DNA of 64,000 bases, taken from contig NZ_CP133888.1 in NCBI RefSeq assembly GCF_041228405.1, positions 186,001-250,000 on the forward strand, given 5' to 3'. The notes beneath the pieces are model-generated. The model was not told the origin of the DNA and ran no database searches. It saw only the letters and a program-made list of their open reading frames with translations. The translations under genes and the position numbers were made by a program. Each line of letters opens with the position of its first letter. Within the stretch, counting starts at the first letter, position 1. Positions 1 to 8,672 of the stretch are shown one piece after another. This stretch comes from Salinilacustrithrix flava. Lineage in GTDB: Bacteria; Actinomycetota; Acidimicrobiia; Acidimicrobiales; Salinilacustritrichaceae.

Positions 1-2337
1 CACCTGCTGGTCGATCTGGTCGATCACGCCGCTCTCCTCGGCCAGCTCGATGAAGTCGGCCGACTCGGAGATCTGCCCGTCCTCGCCCTCCCGGCGCGCC
101 AGCGCCTCGAAGCCGACCAGGTCGCCGGTGTGCAGGCAGAACTGCGGCTGGAGGTGGGCGTGGATCTCGCCCGCCACGAGCGAGCGCAGCAGGTCGTCGG
201 CCTGCTCACGCCGGTCGCGGTTGCGCTGCTGCAGGGCATCGTCGAACAGCCACACCGTGTCCTTGCCGTTGCCCTTGGCCTCGTACATGGCGGCATCGGC
301 GTTGCGGAGCAGCCCGTCGGCCGGCACGCCGGGCTGGGACATGGCCACGCCGATCGTCGCGGAGAGGTGCAGGCTGTGGTGCCCGATGCGGAACGGCGCC
401 CGCACGGCTCGCAGGACCCGCTCCGCGATCGCGACCGCACCTTCCGGCCCCTGGAGGTCAGCGAAGCCGACCACGAACTCATCCCCGCCGATGCGAGCCA
501 CCAGGTCCCCGGGTCGCAGGACCGACCGCAGCCGATCGGCGATGATCTGCAGGGCGAGGTCGCCGGCGGTGTGCCCGACCCGGTCGTTCAGGGCCTTGAA
601 GTCGTCCAGGTCGATGAACGTCACCGCCGCCAGGCGACCGCCGGCTTCGTGCTCGGCCAGGGCGGCGTCGAGGCGCTCGACGAAGAGCCGGCGGTTCGGC
701 AGCGCGGTGAGCGGGTCGTGGAACGCCTGGAACTCCAGCTCCCGCTCGAGCCGGTCCCGCTCGGTGTTGTCGAAGGAGGCGTAGACGGTGCCGTGGAAGT
801 CGATCTCGTCGTCGTCGATCCGCTCGACCACGACGTGCAGCGGCACGATGCTGCCGTCCGCCCGCGGGGCATCGAGGTCGCCCTCCCACGGCTTGCCTTC
901 GGCGAGGGTCCGTTGGATGTCCTCGGTCACGTTCTGGTCGGTCGTCTCGAGGCCCAGGTCGGCCGTGCTGCGTCCGAGCGCCTCGCTGCCGCTGATGCCG
1001 AACAGCGCCTCGGCCCGGTCGTTCCAGTACACGAGGATGCCGCTGTCGTCGGTGAGGCCGATGGCCACCGGCAGGCGGGCGAGGAGGCGGCTCTCCAGCC
1101 GGCGGGCGATCTGGTGCAGGCGCGTGTCGGTGACGTCGCTGCCGGTGACGGCGATGGCCCCCACCCGGGGATCGTCCAGCAGGTTGACGACGGACAGGTC
1201 GAGGGCGCGCCAGCGGCCCTCCCCGTCCAGGGCGCGGATGGTGACCTGCTCCTCGGTGCCCGGCACCGCACTGACCCGGGCGAAGACGTCCATGGCCAGG
1301 ACCCGGTCGGTGGGCTCGATGAGGGAGAAGGCATCCTCACCGATGCGCTCGCCGGCCGTCAGCCCGAGCAGCGAGCAGGTGAGCTCGCTCACGTGGAGCA
1401 CGGCGGCATCGGGGCCGATCAGGGCGAAGATCGGCGACGTGGTGTCCAGCGCGCCGAAGATGCGGGAGTCACGGGCCAGGGCGCCTCGCTCGGCGGCCTT
1501 CAGGTCGCTGACGTCCAGGTGGATCAGGACCGCACCGCCGCCCATCTCGCCCGACGGGTTGACGCGCAGGCTGAACCACCGCTCCTCGTCCGGGGTCGGG
1601 CACGGGTAATCCATGGTGAAGGAGTCGAGGTCGCCGGACAGCACCCCGCGGATGCCCTGGGCGATGGCGTCGGCACCCTCGGCGAAGCGCCCCGCCGCGT
1701 GATCGCAGACGGCGAGGTAGTTCACCCCGATGCCGATGCGGGTCGGATCTGCGCCGGACAGCACGCCGGTGCGCTCCCATGCCCCGTTGACCGCCACGAT
1801 CCGTCCGCTCCCGTCGATGACGGCGATCGGCGAGGAGATGGAGTCGAACACCGCGGCGGCAGACGCCAGCATCTGGCGGTGGCGGATCGAGCCGCGACGG
1901 CGCTGGATGGCGCGGGCCACCACGTCACCGAGCAGCTGGGGGTCCAGGTCCGCCTTGCACACGTACTCGTCCGCGCCCTCGGCCATGGCGGCGTGGACCA
2001 TGGGCCCTGCGGCCTGGCCGGTGACGATCACGACGGGCGTGTCGGGTGCGGCGGCCGACAGCAGCGTCACGCTCTCGAGCCCGGAGGCGTCGGGGAGGGA
2101 CAGGTCGAGCAGCACGCAGCTGACCGGGCGCTCGATGAGCGACTGGCGGGCGTCGCGGAGGGTCGCGACGCAGGACACGCGCGCCCGATCGGCGCCGGCG
2201 TCGACGAGGGTCTCCAGGATGAGCCGCTGGTCCGAGATGCTGTCCTCGACCACGAGGACCGACAGCGCGCCGAGCTCGACGGTGGGGGCGACGACCGGGG
2301 CCTCGACGTCGAGCCGCTGGTGGACGGCGTCGCTCAC
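1..2337 (-). CDS. REC-PAS-GGDEF-EAL cyclic-di-GMP signalling protein (3' end outside window)
   Basis: 779 codons are visible from a GTG start; the C-terminus runs off the left edge. In order: a receiver domain (about residues 20-140, with VLVVEDS and the phosphoacceptor region VLLDLSLPD), three PAS-like segments (about 150-510), a GGDEF domain with an intact GGDEF motif, then the start of an EAL domain (QPQF, FEALAR). It should make and/or degrade cyclic di-GMP in response to phosphorylation and PAS inputs. The GTG overlaps the stop of the preceding response-regulator gene by 4 bp (GTGA), so it is probably the output gene of a kinase-regulator operon. EAL catalytic residues beyond the first motif cannot be judged. 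Confidence 0.88.
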   Translation of the reverse strand, partial: MSDAVHQRLDVEAPVVAPTVELGALSVLVVEDSISDQRLILETLVDAGADRARVSCVATLRDARQSLIERPVSCVLLDLSLPDASGLESVTLLSAAAPDTPVVIVTGQAAGPMVHAAMAEGADEYVCKADLDPQLLGDVVARAIQRRRGSIRHRQMLASAAAVFDSISSPIAVIDGSGRIVAVNGAWERTGVLSGADPTRIGIGVNYLAVCDHAAGRFAEGADAIAQGIRGVLSGDLDSFTMDYPCPTPDEERWFSLRVNPSGEMGGGAVLIHLDVSDLKAAERGALARDSRIFGALDTTSPIFALIGPDAAVLHVSELTCSLLGLTAGERIGEDAFSLIEPTDRVLAMDVFARVSAVPGTEEQVTIRALDGEGRWRALDLSVVNLLDDPRVGAIAVTGSDVTDTRLHQIARRLESRLLARLPVAIGLTDDSGILVYWNDRAEALFGISGSEALGRSTADLGLETTDQNVTEDIQRTLAEGKPWEGDLDAPRADGSIVPLHVVVERIDDDEIDFHGTVYASFDNTERDRLERELEFQAFHDPLTALPNRRLFVERLDAALAEHEAGGRLAAVTFIDLDDFKALNDRVGHTAGDLALQIIADRLRSVLRPGDLVARIGGDEFVVGFADLQGPEGAVAIAERVLRAVRAPFRIGHHSLHLSATIGVAMSQPGVPADGLLRNADAAMYEAKGNGKDTVWLFDDALQQRNRDRREQADDLLRSLVAGEIHAHLQPQFCLHTGDLVGFEALARREGEDGQISESADFIELAEESGVIDQIDQQV

Positions 2338-2780
2338 GCCGTGTCCTCGCGCTCGGGCAGGCGGACCATGCCCAGCCAGAACTCCTCGACGGCACGCACG
2401 ACCTTGAGGAACTGGTCCAGGTCGACGGGCTTGGTGAGGAAGCAGTTGGCCCCGAGGTCGTAGCTCTCGAGGACGTCGGCCTCGGCGTCGGAGGTGGTGA
2501 GCACGGCGACCGGGATGCTGCGCAGGTCCGGGTCGCCCTTCATCTCGGCCAGGACCTCCTTGCCGTCCTTGCGGGGCAGGTTGAGGTCGAGGATCACGAT
2601 GTCGGGGCGGGGCGCGCCGGCGTGATCGCCGCGCTGCGCCAGGAAGTCCATCGCCTGGACCCCGTCGCGCGCCACGTGGAGCTCGTTGAGGATCTTGGCG
2701 TCCTTGAGCGCCTCCTGGGTGAGGCGGACGTCGGCCGCGCTGTCCTCCACCAGGAGGATCTGCATCAGGTGCACGGTCAT
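2334..2780 (-). CDS. Single-domain response regulator (Rcp1-like)
   Basis: 148 aa, one receiver domain and no output domain. The acidic patch (VEDS), phosphoacceptor Asp in VILDLNLPRKDG, the Thr in VLTTSD and the Lys in LTKPVD are all present. The spelling LNLPRKDGKEVL and the long C-terminal helix are typical of Rcp1-type regulators that partner bacteriophytochrome-like kinases. ATG overlaps the kinase stop by 4 bp (ATGA) and its own stop overlaps the next GTG start, so the three genes should be translationally coupled. It probably receives phosphate from the adjacent kinase. Confidence 0.9.
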   Translation of the reverse strand: MTVHLMQILLVEDSAADVRLTQEALKDAKILNELHVARDGVQAMDFLAQRGDHAGAPRPDIVILDLNLPRKDGKEVLAEMKGDPDLRSIPVAVLTTSDAEADVLESYDLGANCFLTKPVDLDQFLKVVRAVEEFWLGMVRLPEREDTA

Positions 2781-3961
2781 CGGGCCTCGCTCCGGTCGGG
2801 CAGGGTGAACCAGAAGGTGGATCCCCCCCAGTCGTTGGTGCCGACCCCGATGGACCCGCCGTGCTGCGCCACGATGCGCTCGGTGATCGACAGGCCGATG
2901 CCGCTCCCCGGGTGCTGGTCGGAGGTGTGCAGCCGCTGGAACATGCGGAAGATCCGCTCCCGGTACTGCTCCTCGATGCCGATGCCGTCGTCGGCGACCT
3001 CGATGCGCCACCCGTCGTCCCCGTCCTGGCGGCGAGCGGAGACCTCGACCCGGACCGGCTGGCCCGGTCGGCGGAACTTGACGGCGTTGCTGAGCAGGTT
3101 CTGGACGACCCGGATCAGCTGCGTGCGGTCGCCCCGCACCGTGGGGAGCCCGGCGTGGTCCACGACGGCACCGGCCTCCTCGACCTGGGCACCGAGGGCA
3201 ACGACGGCCTGGTCGACCAGGTCTGCGAGGGCGACGTCGCCGACGGCGAGCTCGGCTCGTCCCGCCCGCGAGTAGGCCAGCAGGTCGCTGATCATCGTGC
3301 GCATGCGCTCGCAGCCGTCGACGGCGAAGTCGATGAACTCGTCGGCGTCGGCGTCGAGGCGGCCCTGGTAGCGCCGGGCGAGCAGGCCGACCATGCCGGC
3401 CACGGCGCGGAGGGGCTCGGACAGGTCGTGGGAGGCGACGTAGGCGAACTGCTCGAGGTCGGTGTTGGATCGCTCGAGGTGCCGGTTCCGGATGTCGAGC
3501 TCGCGGCGGTAGTGCTCGAGCAGGGCTTCGGTGCCGAGCCGGTCGGTGATGTCCCGGGCGATCATGGCCACGCCGATCACCGCGCCCCCGGCATCGCGGA
3601 CCGGTGCGGTGGTCTCCCCCACCATGACGGTGCTGCCGTCGCGCCGGATGCGGCGGGCCTCCACGCCGGCGACGGACTCGCCCGCCACGACCTCCTCGAT
3701 CACGGAGACGCTGGCGGCGCCGTCGGCGAGCACCACCTCGTAGGGCCGGCCGACCATCTCGGCCGCGGTCCAGCCGTAGAGGTCCTCGGCACCCCGGTTC
3801 CAGCTGGTGACCACGCCGTCGAGATCCACCGAGACCACCGCCTGCTCGGTCGCGTCGACGATGGCCGCCAGGAGCGCGCGGTGGTCCTCGAGGATCGGGC
3901 CGGTGGTCCGGGGCCCAGTGGTGGTCACTTGACCATCGTGACCCATCCGGGACCGCCGCAA
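2777..3961 (-). CDS. PAS-domain sensor histidine kinase
   Basis: Up to 394 aa. A PAS domain (about 30-150; SWNRGAEDLYGW) precedes a phytochrome-type HisKA domain with the phosphoacceptor His in YVASHDLSEPLRA, then a HATPase domain (NLLSNAVKF, VADDGIGI, GSGIGLSI). No membrane segment is seen, so it is a cytoplasmic sensor; the PAS ligand cannot be read from sequence. It heads the operon with the Rcp1-like regulator and the REC-GGDEF-EAL protein. The start is uncertain: the longest frame opens with a TTG at 3961, and an ATG five codons in or a GTG at codon 12 (MGHDGQ / VTTTGP) are good alternatives. Confidence 0.87.
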   Translation of the reverse strand: MRRSRMGHDGQVTTTGPRTTGPILEDHRALLAAIVDATEQAVVSVDLDGVVTSWNRGAEDLYGWTAAEMVGRPYEVVLADGAASVSVIEEVVAGESVAGVEARRIRRDGSTVMVGETTAPVRDAGGAVIGVAMIARDITDRLGTEALLEHYRRELDIRNRHLERSNTDLEQFAYVASHDLSEPLRAVAGMVGLLARRYQGRLDADADEFIDFAVDGCERMRTMISDLLAYSRAGRAELAVGDVALADLVDQAVVALGAQVEEAGAVVDHAGLPTVRGDRTQLIRVVQNLLSNAVKFRRPGQPVRVEVSARRQDGDDGWRIEVADDGIGIEEQYRERIFRMFQRLHTSDQHPGSGIGLSITERIVAQHGGSIGVGTNDWGGSTFWFTLPDRSEAR

Positions 3962-4027
3962 CAGGGCCGAAAGAGGGTATCGAACTGATTCATTCTAGTC
4001 TGGTGTGTTCCCCCCTCTCCCGCCTTC

Positions 4028-4032
4028 GGAGG
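4028..4032 (+). promoter_or_regulatory. Ribosome binding site fixing the typA start
   Basis: GGAGG six bases before a GTG at 4039. It decides between this GTG and an in-frame GTG at 4003 that has no such site. Confidence 0.7.
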
Positions 4033-4038
4033 CAGTCA

Positions 4039-5907
4039 GTGGCGCTACGCGCAGATCTCAGGAACGTGGCCATCGTGGCCCACGTCGACCACGGCAAGAC
4101 CACCCTGGTGGACAAGATGCTGTGGCAGTCCGGCGCGTTCCGCGAGAACCAGGACGTCGCCGACCGGGTCATGGACTCGATGGACCTCGAGAAGGAGAAG
4201 GGGATCACGATCCTGGCCAAGAACACGGCCATCCCCTACCTGCCCGAGGGCGGCGAGCTCGTCAAGATCAACATCGTCGACACCCCCGGGCACGCCGACT
4301 TCGGCGGTGAGGTCGAACGGGCCCTGTCGATGGTCGACGGCATCCTCCTGCTGGTCGACGCCAGCGAGGGCCCGCTCCCCCAGACCCGCTTCGTGCTGCG
4401 CAAGGCCCTGCAGGCCCGCCTGCCGGTGATCCTCGTGGTCAACAAGGTCGACCGGCCCGACTCCCGCATCGACGAGGTCGTGCACGAGGTGGAGGAGCTC
4501 TTCCTCGACCTCGACGCCGACGAGGACCAGATCGACTTCCCCATCGTCTTCTGCGTCGCCCGGGACGGGCGGGCCACGATGGAGCGCCCGAGCGACGGCG
4601 AGGGCATCCCCGAGGGCGCCACCCTGCGCCCGCTGCTCGACCTGCTCGTCGACCACATCCCCGCCCCCGAGTTCGACGACGAGATGCCGCTCCAGGCCCT
4701 CGTCACCAACCTGGACTCCTCCCCCTACCTCGGCCGCCTCGCCATGTGCCGCGTCCGCAACGGCCACATCCGCAAGGGCCAGACCGTCATGTGGTGCAAG
4801 GCCGACGGCACCCAGGAGCGGGTGAAGATCGGCGAGTTGTACATCACCGAGAACCTCGACCGCGTACCGGCCGAGTCCGCCGGTCCCGGCGAGATCATCG
4901 CCATCGCCGGCATCGACGAGATCACCATCGGCGAGACCCTCGCCGACGCCGAGGACCCGCACCCGCTGCCGGTCATCACCATCGACGAGCCCAGCCTGTC
5001 CATGACCGTCGGCGTGAACACCTCACCGCTGGCCGGCAAGGACGGCAAGAAGATGACGGCCCGCCTGGTGAAGGCCCGCCTCGACGCCGAGCTCATCGGC
5101 AACGTGTCGATCCGGGTGCTGCCCACCGAGCGCCCCGACACCTGGGAGGTCCAGGGCCGCGGCGAGCTGCAGCTGGCCGTCCTCGTGGAGATGATGCGGC
5201 GCGAGGGGTTCGAGCTCACCGTCGGCAAGCCCCAGGTGCTCACCCGGGAGATCGACGGCAAGGTCCACGAGCCCGTCGACCGGGTCACCGTCGACGTGCC
5301 CGACGACTACCTCGGCGTCGTCCAGCAGCTGCTGGCCGTGCGCAAGGGTCGCCTGGAGCAGATCGTCAACCACGGCACCGGCTGGGTCCGCCTCGACTAC
5401 CTCGTCCCGGCCCGTGGCCTCATCGGCTTCCGGACCGAGCTGCTCACCGAGAGCCGCGGCACGGCCCTGCTGCACCACGTGTTCGAGCGCTTCGAGCCCT
5501 GGGCCGGCGAGATCCGAGCCCGGCGCAACGGCTCCCTCGTCGCCGACCGCACCGGCGAGACCCGCAGCTACTCCCTGCTCAGCCTCCAGGAGCGCGGCCA
5601 GCTCTTCGTCGGGCCGGGCGTGACCGTCTACGAGGGCATGGTCATCGGCGAGAACGCCCGCACCGAGGACATGGACGTCAACCCGACCAAGGAGAAGAAG
5701 CAGACCAACGTCCGCGCCTCCTCCTCGGACAACTTCGAGAAGCTGATCCCGGCCACGGTCCTGTCGCTGGAGCAGGCACTCGAGCACATCGCCGAGGACG
5801 AGTGCGTCGAGGTCACGCCGAGCTTCGTGCGCATCCGCAAGGTCGAGCTGGACCAGAACCTGCGGGCCCGGGCGTCCAAGCGGGCCAAGACGGCCGCCGG
5901 CGGCTGA
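4039..5907 (+). CDS. typA: Ribosome-associated GTPase TypA/BipA
   Basis: 622 aa from GTG 4039, giving the usual N-terminus ALRADLRNVAIVAHVDHGKT. G1 (AHVDHGKTT), the switch I region (EKEKGITI), G3 (DTPGHADFGG) and G4 (NKVDRPD) are all present, followed by EF-Tu-like domain 2, EF-G-like domains III and V, and the TypA-specific C-terminal domain (LLSLQERGQLFV, EKKQTNVRAS). Full length for the family. TypA is a translational GTPase linked to 50S assembly and stress adaptation. Single gene, closed by a strong hairpin shared with the convergent operon downstream. Confidence 0.97.
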   Translation: MALRADLRNVAIVAHVDHGKTTLVDKMLWQSGAFRENQDVADRVMDSMDLEKEKGITILAKNTAIPYLPEGGELVKINIVDTPGHADFGGEVERALSMVDGILLLVDASEGPLPQTRFVLRKALQARLPVILVVNKVDRPDSRIDEVVHEVEELFLDLDADEDQIDFPIVFCVARDGRATMERPSDGEGIPEGATLRPLLDLLVDHIPAPEFDDEMPLQALVTNLDSSPYLGRLAMCRVRNGHIRKGQTVMWCKADGTQERVKIGELYITENLDRVPAESAGPGEIIAIAGIDEITIGETLADAEDPHPLPVITIDEPSLSMTVGVNTSPLAGKDGKKMTARLVKARLDAELIGNVSIRVLPTERPDTWEVQGRGELQLAVLVEMMRREGFELTVGKPQVLTREIDGKVHEPVDRVTVDVPDDYLGVVQQLLAVRKGRLEQIVNHGTGWVRLDYLVPARGLIGFRTELLTESRGTALLHHVFERFEPWAGEIRARRNGSLVADRTGETRSYSLLSLQERGQLFVGPGVTVYEGMVIGENARTEDMDVNPTKEKKQTNVRASSSDNFEKLIPATVLSLEQALEHIAEDECVEVTPSFVRIRKVELDQNLRARASKRAKTAAGG

Positions 5908-5916
5908 CCAGGACCC

Positions 5917-5966
5917 GTTCTGGCCTACATCTGACCGCGCATGCGGGGGCGGATGTAGGCCAGAAC
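5917..5966. terminator. Bidirectional hairpin between convergent typA and DUF1634 genes
   Basis: Perfect 15-bp inverted repeat: arm GTTCTGGCCTACATC at 5917-5931 and its complement at 5952-5966, 20-nt loop. It occupies nearly all of the 69-bp convergent space. No T-run follows, so termination is inferred from stem strength and position. The loop start ATCTGACCGC recurs in the hairpin at 60578. Confidence 0.65.
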
Positions 5967-5976
5967 GATCTCGTCG

Positions 5977-6309
5977 CTACGAACCGACGCCGAGCGCGGC
6001 GAGCGCGGCGCCCGCCGCCACGACCCCCAGGAGCGCGAGGCCGACGCCCACGAAGCGCCGGTCGTGCTCCTGGCGCCACCGGTGCACCAGCCACAGGACG
6101 CGCACGAGCGGGACCGCGATCACCACGGCCACGGCCGTGGTCGCCACGGCGATGGCGGCGTCCTCGGGGAGCACGGCCGAGAGCAGGCCGAGCGCCATCA
6201 CGCCGCGGGTGACCCAGGTCAGCGCCGGCGCCTGCCACCGGCCCCGGATCGTGCTGACCTGGCCGCCGGGGATCGGCTGGCGGGGCACGGTGCCGCCGGT
6301 GTCGGTCAC
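5977..6309 (-). CDS. DUF1634-like small membrane protein
   Basis: 110 aa from a GTG that overlaps the stop of the TauE/SafE gene by 4 bp. Two to three hydrophobic segments (about residues 36-49, 52-76 and 86-108) separated by a basic stretch (RWRQEHDRR). The pattern of a first helix, a second helix ending PLVRVLW, then an ExDRxxxGxxLALL helix resembles DUF1634, a family often encoded next to TauE/SafE permeases. It is probably an accessory of that exporter; the function is otherwise unknown. The family call is from recall of the pattern, not a search. Confidence 0.7.
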   Translation of the reverse strand: MTDTGGTVPRQPIPGGQVSTIRGRWQAPALTWVTRGVMALGLLSAVLPEDAAIAVATTAVAVVIAVPLVRVLWLVHRWRQEHDRRFVGVGLALLGVVAAGAALAALGVGS

Positions 6310-7124
6310 GCGCGCGCCACCAGGACGACGGACACGACGATCAGCAGGACCGAGAGCAGCCGGCGGATGACCGTGGGGCTGAGCGCGGACTGCAGGTTCG
6401 CGCCGAGCTGGCCCCCCACGAGGCTGCCGACGACCACGAGGGCGCTGGCCTCGACGTCGATGCGGCCCTGCAGGGCGAACACCACCAGCGCGGCGGACGA
6501 CGTGACCCCGATCGTGAAGGTCGTGGTGGACGCTGCGACCTTCATCGGCACGTGCATGAGCTCGCTGGTGGCCGGGGTCTTGATGAACCCACCCGACGCA
6601 CCCGCGGTGCCGGCGATGAAGCCGGCCAGACCCATGAAGCCGAGGCCGCTGGGGAGCCGGTCCACCCGGTAGGGCACCACGCCGTCGCCGAGCGGGTACG
6701 CGCCGGTGAGGGCCCCGACCCGCTCGCCGACGTCGCCCGCGTCGCACTCGGGGTCGGGCGGGTTGCGCAGCCCGCCCCGCCGGCCGCCGGCGACGGCGGC
6801 CGCGAACGCGACGATCGCCAGGACGTAGGTGAGGGCCTCGTCGCTCACGAAGCCGGAGACGAGGGCGCCGCCGACTGCGCCGGTGGACGCGCTGAGCTCG
6901 GTGACCACGCCGAGGCGGTGGTTGACCGTGCGCTCGCGCAGCTGGCGAGGCCCGGCGGAGATCGACCCGGCTGCGACGGTGAGGAGCCCGAGCGGCGCGG
7001 CCTCCGAGGCCGGCATGCCGGTCAGCACGAGGGCGGGCACGAGCAGCACCGCGCCCCCGAGGCCGCCGAGCGCCCCGATGGCTGCGGTGGCCAGCGCGAG
7101 CACCGCGTAGCCGACGACCTCCAT
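6306..7124 (-). CDS. TauE/SafE family sulfite/organosulfonate exporter
   Basis: 272 aa with about eight hydrophobic helices in two halves. Each half contains a TauE/SafE signature: GALGGLGGAVLLVPAL near the N-terminus and GFIAGTAGASGGFIKTP in the middle. The family moves sulfite, sulfoacetate or related anions across the membrane. A hydrophilic loop with PPDPECD (about 122-135) separates the halves. It lies between a HutC-type regulator (1-bp overlap, TGATG) and the DUF1634 gene, so the three are one operon. The substrate cannot be fixed from sequence. Confidence 0.88.
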   Translation of the reverse strand: MEVVGYAVLALATAAIGALGGLGGAVLLVPALVLTGMPASEAAPLGLLTVAAGSISAGPRQLRERTVNHRLGVVTELSASTGAVGGALVSGFVSDEALTYVLAIVAFAAAVAGGRRGGLRNPPDPECDAGDVGERVGALTGAYPLGDGVVPYRVDRLPSGLGFMGLAGFIAGTAGASGGFIKTPATSELMHVPMKVAASTTTFTIGVTSSAALVVFALQGRIDVEASALVVVGSLVGGQLGANLQSALSPTVIRRLLSVLLIVVSVVLVARA

Positions 7125-7924
7125 CAGGCGTGGTCGGTCGCCTGCAGGACGGTCTCGTAGCCGCCGGAGGGCGACCACTGGGCGACGAAGGTGTAGCGGT
7201 CGCCCCGGATCACCGTCTCGCGCCACTCCAGCGCCTGCCCGTCCGCGGTGCAGGACCGGCGCCGGATGCGGAACACCGGCTGCTTCGACGCGACACCGAG
7301 CAGCTCCCGGTCGGCATCGCCGGGCAGTTCGGTGGCGATCCACTCCGTGCCCGACGCCGGGCGGACCCCGCAGCGGGCCTGCAGCTCGTCGTAGAGCGAG
7401 GTGTGCGTGAAGTCGACGTCGAGGATCGGGAGGGCCACCTCGGCCGGCAGCCAGACGGTGTCGTGGGCCAAGGGGAGGCCGTCGGCGCTGCGCAGGCGCT
7501 CGAGGCGCACCAGCTCGGCGTCGGGCGCGAGGTCCAGCCGGACGGCGACCTCGCCGTCGGAGACCACGGAGCGGTCCAGCACCTTGCTGCGCTGCTCCAG
7601 GCCTCGGGCCTCGATCGAGCGGAACAGGCTGTAGATCGCACCGGTGGCCTGCTCGAAGGTGGGTGAGCGCACGAAGGTGCCCCTGCCCCGCTCCCGGCGC
7701 ACCACGCCCTCGGCCTGGAGGCGGCGGACGGCCTCCCGGGCGGTGTGGCGGGACACCCCGTAGTCGGAGGTGAGCTGGAGGTCGGTCGGGAACCCCTCGG
7801 TGAACTCGCCGGCGTCCAACCGGCCCCGCAGGTCCTCGAGGAGCTGAGCCCAGAGCGGGAGGGGGCTGGACCGGTCGAGCTGGCGCACGTGTCTGAACGT
7901 ACGGACGTCCGGGGGCCCGCGCAA
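7124..7924 (-). CDS. GntR/HutC family transcriptional regulator
   Basis: Up to 266 aa. N-terminal winged helix with the GntR pattern (PLWAQLLEDLRGRL, LTSDYGVSRHTAREAVRRL, RRERGRGTFV) and a C-terminal UTRA effector domain (about 105-260). First gene of the operon with the TauE/SafE exporter, so it likely autoregulates and senses the exported anion or its metabolite. Start uncertain: GTG at 7888 (VRQLDRSSPLPLWAQ), 12 codons in, matches family N-termini better than the longest frame. Confidence 0.88.
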   Translation of the reverse strand: MRGPPDVRTFRHVRQLDRSSPLPLWAQLLEDLRGRLDAGEFTEGFPTDLQLTSDYGVSRHTAREAVRRLQAEGVVRRERGRGTFVRSPTFEQATGAIYSLFRSIEARGLEQRSKVLDRSVVSDGEVAVRLDLAPDAELVRLERLRSADGLPLAHDTVWLPAEVALPILDVDFTHTSLYDELQARCGVRPASGTEWIATELPGDADRELLGVASKQPVFRIRRRSCTADGQALEWRETVIRGDRYTFVAQWSPSGGYETVLQATDHA

Positions 7925-7975
7925 CCGGCGGTGTGGTCAACTCGGGCCCACCGACATCCCTGGACCGGAGGACCC

Positions 7976-8359
7976 GTGACCGCCGAACCGAGCACCGCTG
8001 CCGCCACCGTCGATGCCTTCATCGCCGCCATCTGCGCCGACGACCTCGAGCGCGCCCTCACGATGGTGAGCGACGACGTCGTCTACGACAACGTACCGGT
8101 CGGCGCCGTGGAGGGCCCCGACGGCATCCGCCAGGTGCTGGGTGGCTTCCTCGCCCCGGCCACCGGGATCGACTGGGTCGTGCACCGCCAGGTGGCCGAG
8201 GGCGGCACCGTGATGAACGAGCGCACCGACCGCTTCGAGATGGGCGGCACGTGGCACGAGCTGCCCGTCATGGGCGTGTTCGAGGTCGTCGACGGGCGCA
8301 TCACCCTGTGGCGCGACTACTTCGACATGGCCCCGCTCCAAGCGCTGCTCGGCGGCTGA
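7976..8359 (+). CDS. Limonene-1,2-epoxide hydrolase-like / SnoaL-fold protein
   Basis: 127 aa from GTG 7976, preceded by GGAGGA at 7967-7972. The fold pattern DAFIAAICADDLERALTMVSDDVVYDNVP is typical of the NTF2-like limonene epoxide hydrolase family. The residues expected for the Arg-Asp/Asp catalytic set are present as ERTDRF and LWRDYFD. It probably hydrolyses a small hydrophobic epoxide; the substrate is unknown. Transcribed divergently from the HutC regulator. Confidence 0.82.
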   Translation: MTAEPSTAAATVDAFIAAICADDLERALTMVSDDVVYDNVPVGAVEGPDGIRQVLGGFLAPATGIDWVVHRQVAEGGTVMNERTDRFEMGGTWHELPVMGVFEVVDGRITLWRDYFDMAPLQALLGG

Positions 8360-8414
8360 GCCGGCCCCGGACGCGGAAGACGCCCGGCTCCGTGGAGCTG
8401 GGCGTCTGTGCGCG

Positions 8415-8490
8415 TGGCACCCCGTACGGGATTCGAACCCGTGTTGCCGGCGTGAGAGGCCGGTGTCCTAGGCCGCTAGACGAACGGGGC
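8415..8490 (-). tRNA. tRNA-Glu (anticodon CTC)
   Basis: On the minus strand: acceptor GCCCCGT pairs with ACGGGGT (one G-U at the end), anticodon stem CCGGC/GCCGG around loop CTCTCAC giving anticodon CTC, T-arm GGGTTCGAATCCC, and an encoded CCA at 8415-8417. Mature body 8418-8490. Confidence 0.96.
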
Positions 8491-8579
8491 AGGAACGGGC
8501 GAGCATACCGTCACCGGTGTGCTCACCAAAGCCCGGGCGGGCCGGGATGCGCCGCCCGGACCGAGGTCCGTGGGGCGCT

Positions 8580-8654
8580 TGGTTCGGGCGGGAGGACTTG
8601 AACCCCCAATGGCTGGACCAGAACCAGCTGTGTTGCCAATTACACCACGCCCGA
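8580..8654 (-). tRNA. tRNA-Gln (anticodon CTG)
   Basis: On the minus strand: acceptor TCGGGCG pairs with CGCCCGA, anticodon stem GCTGG/CCAGC around loop TTCTGGT giving anticodon CTG, T-loop GGTTCAAGTCC, and an encoded CCA at 8580-8582. Same orientation as tRNA-Glu, 89 bp upstream of it; they may be co-transcribed. Confidence 0.95.
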
Positions 8655-8672
8655 TCGGTGGGGCGAACCACG

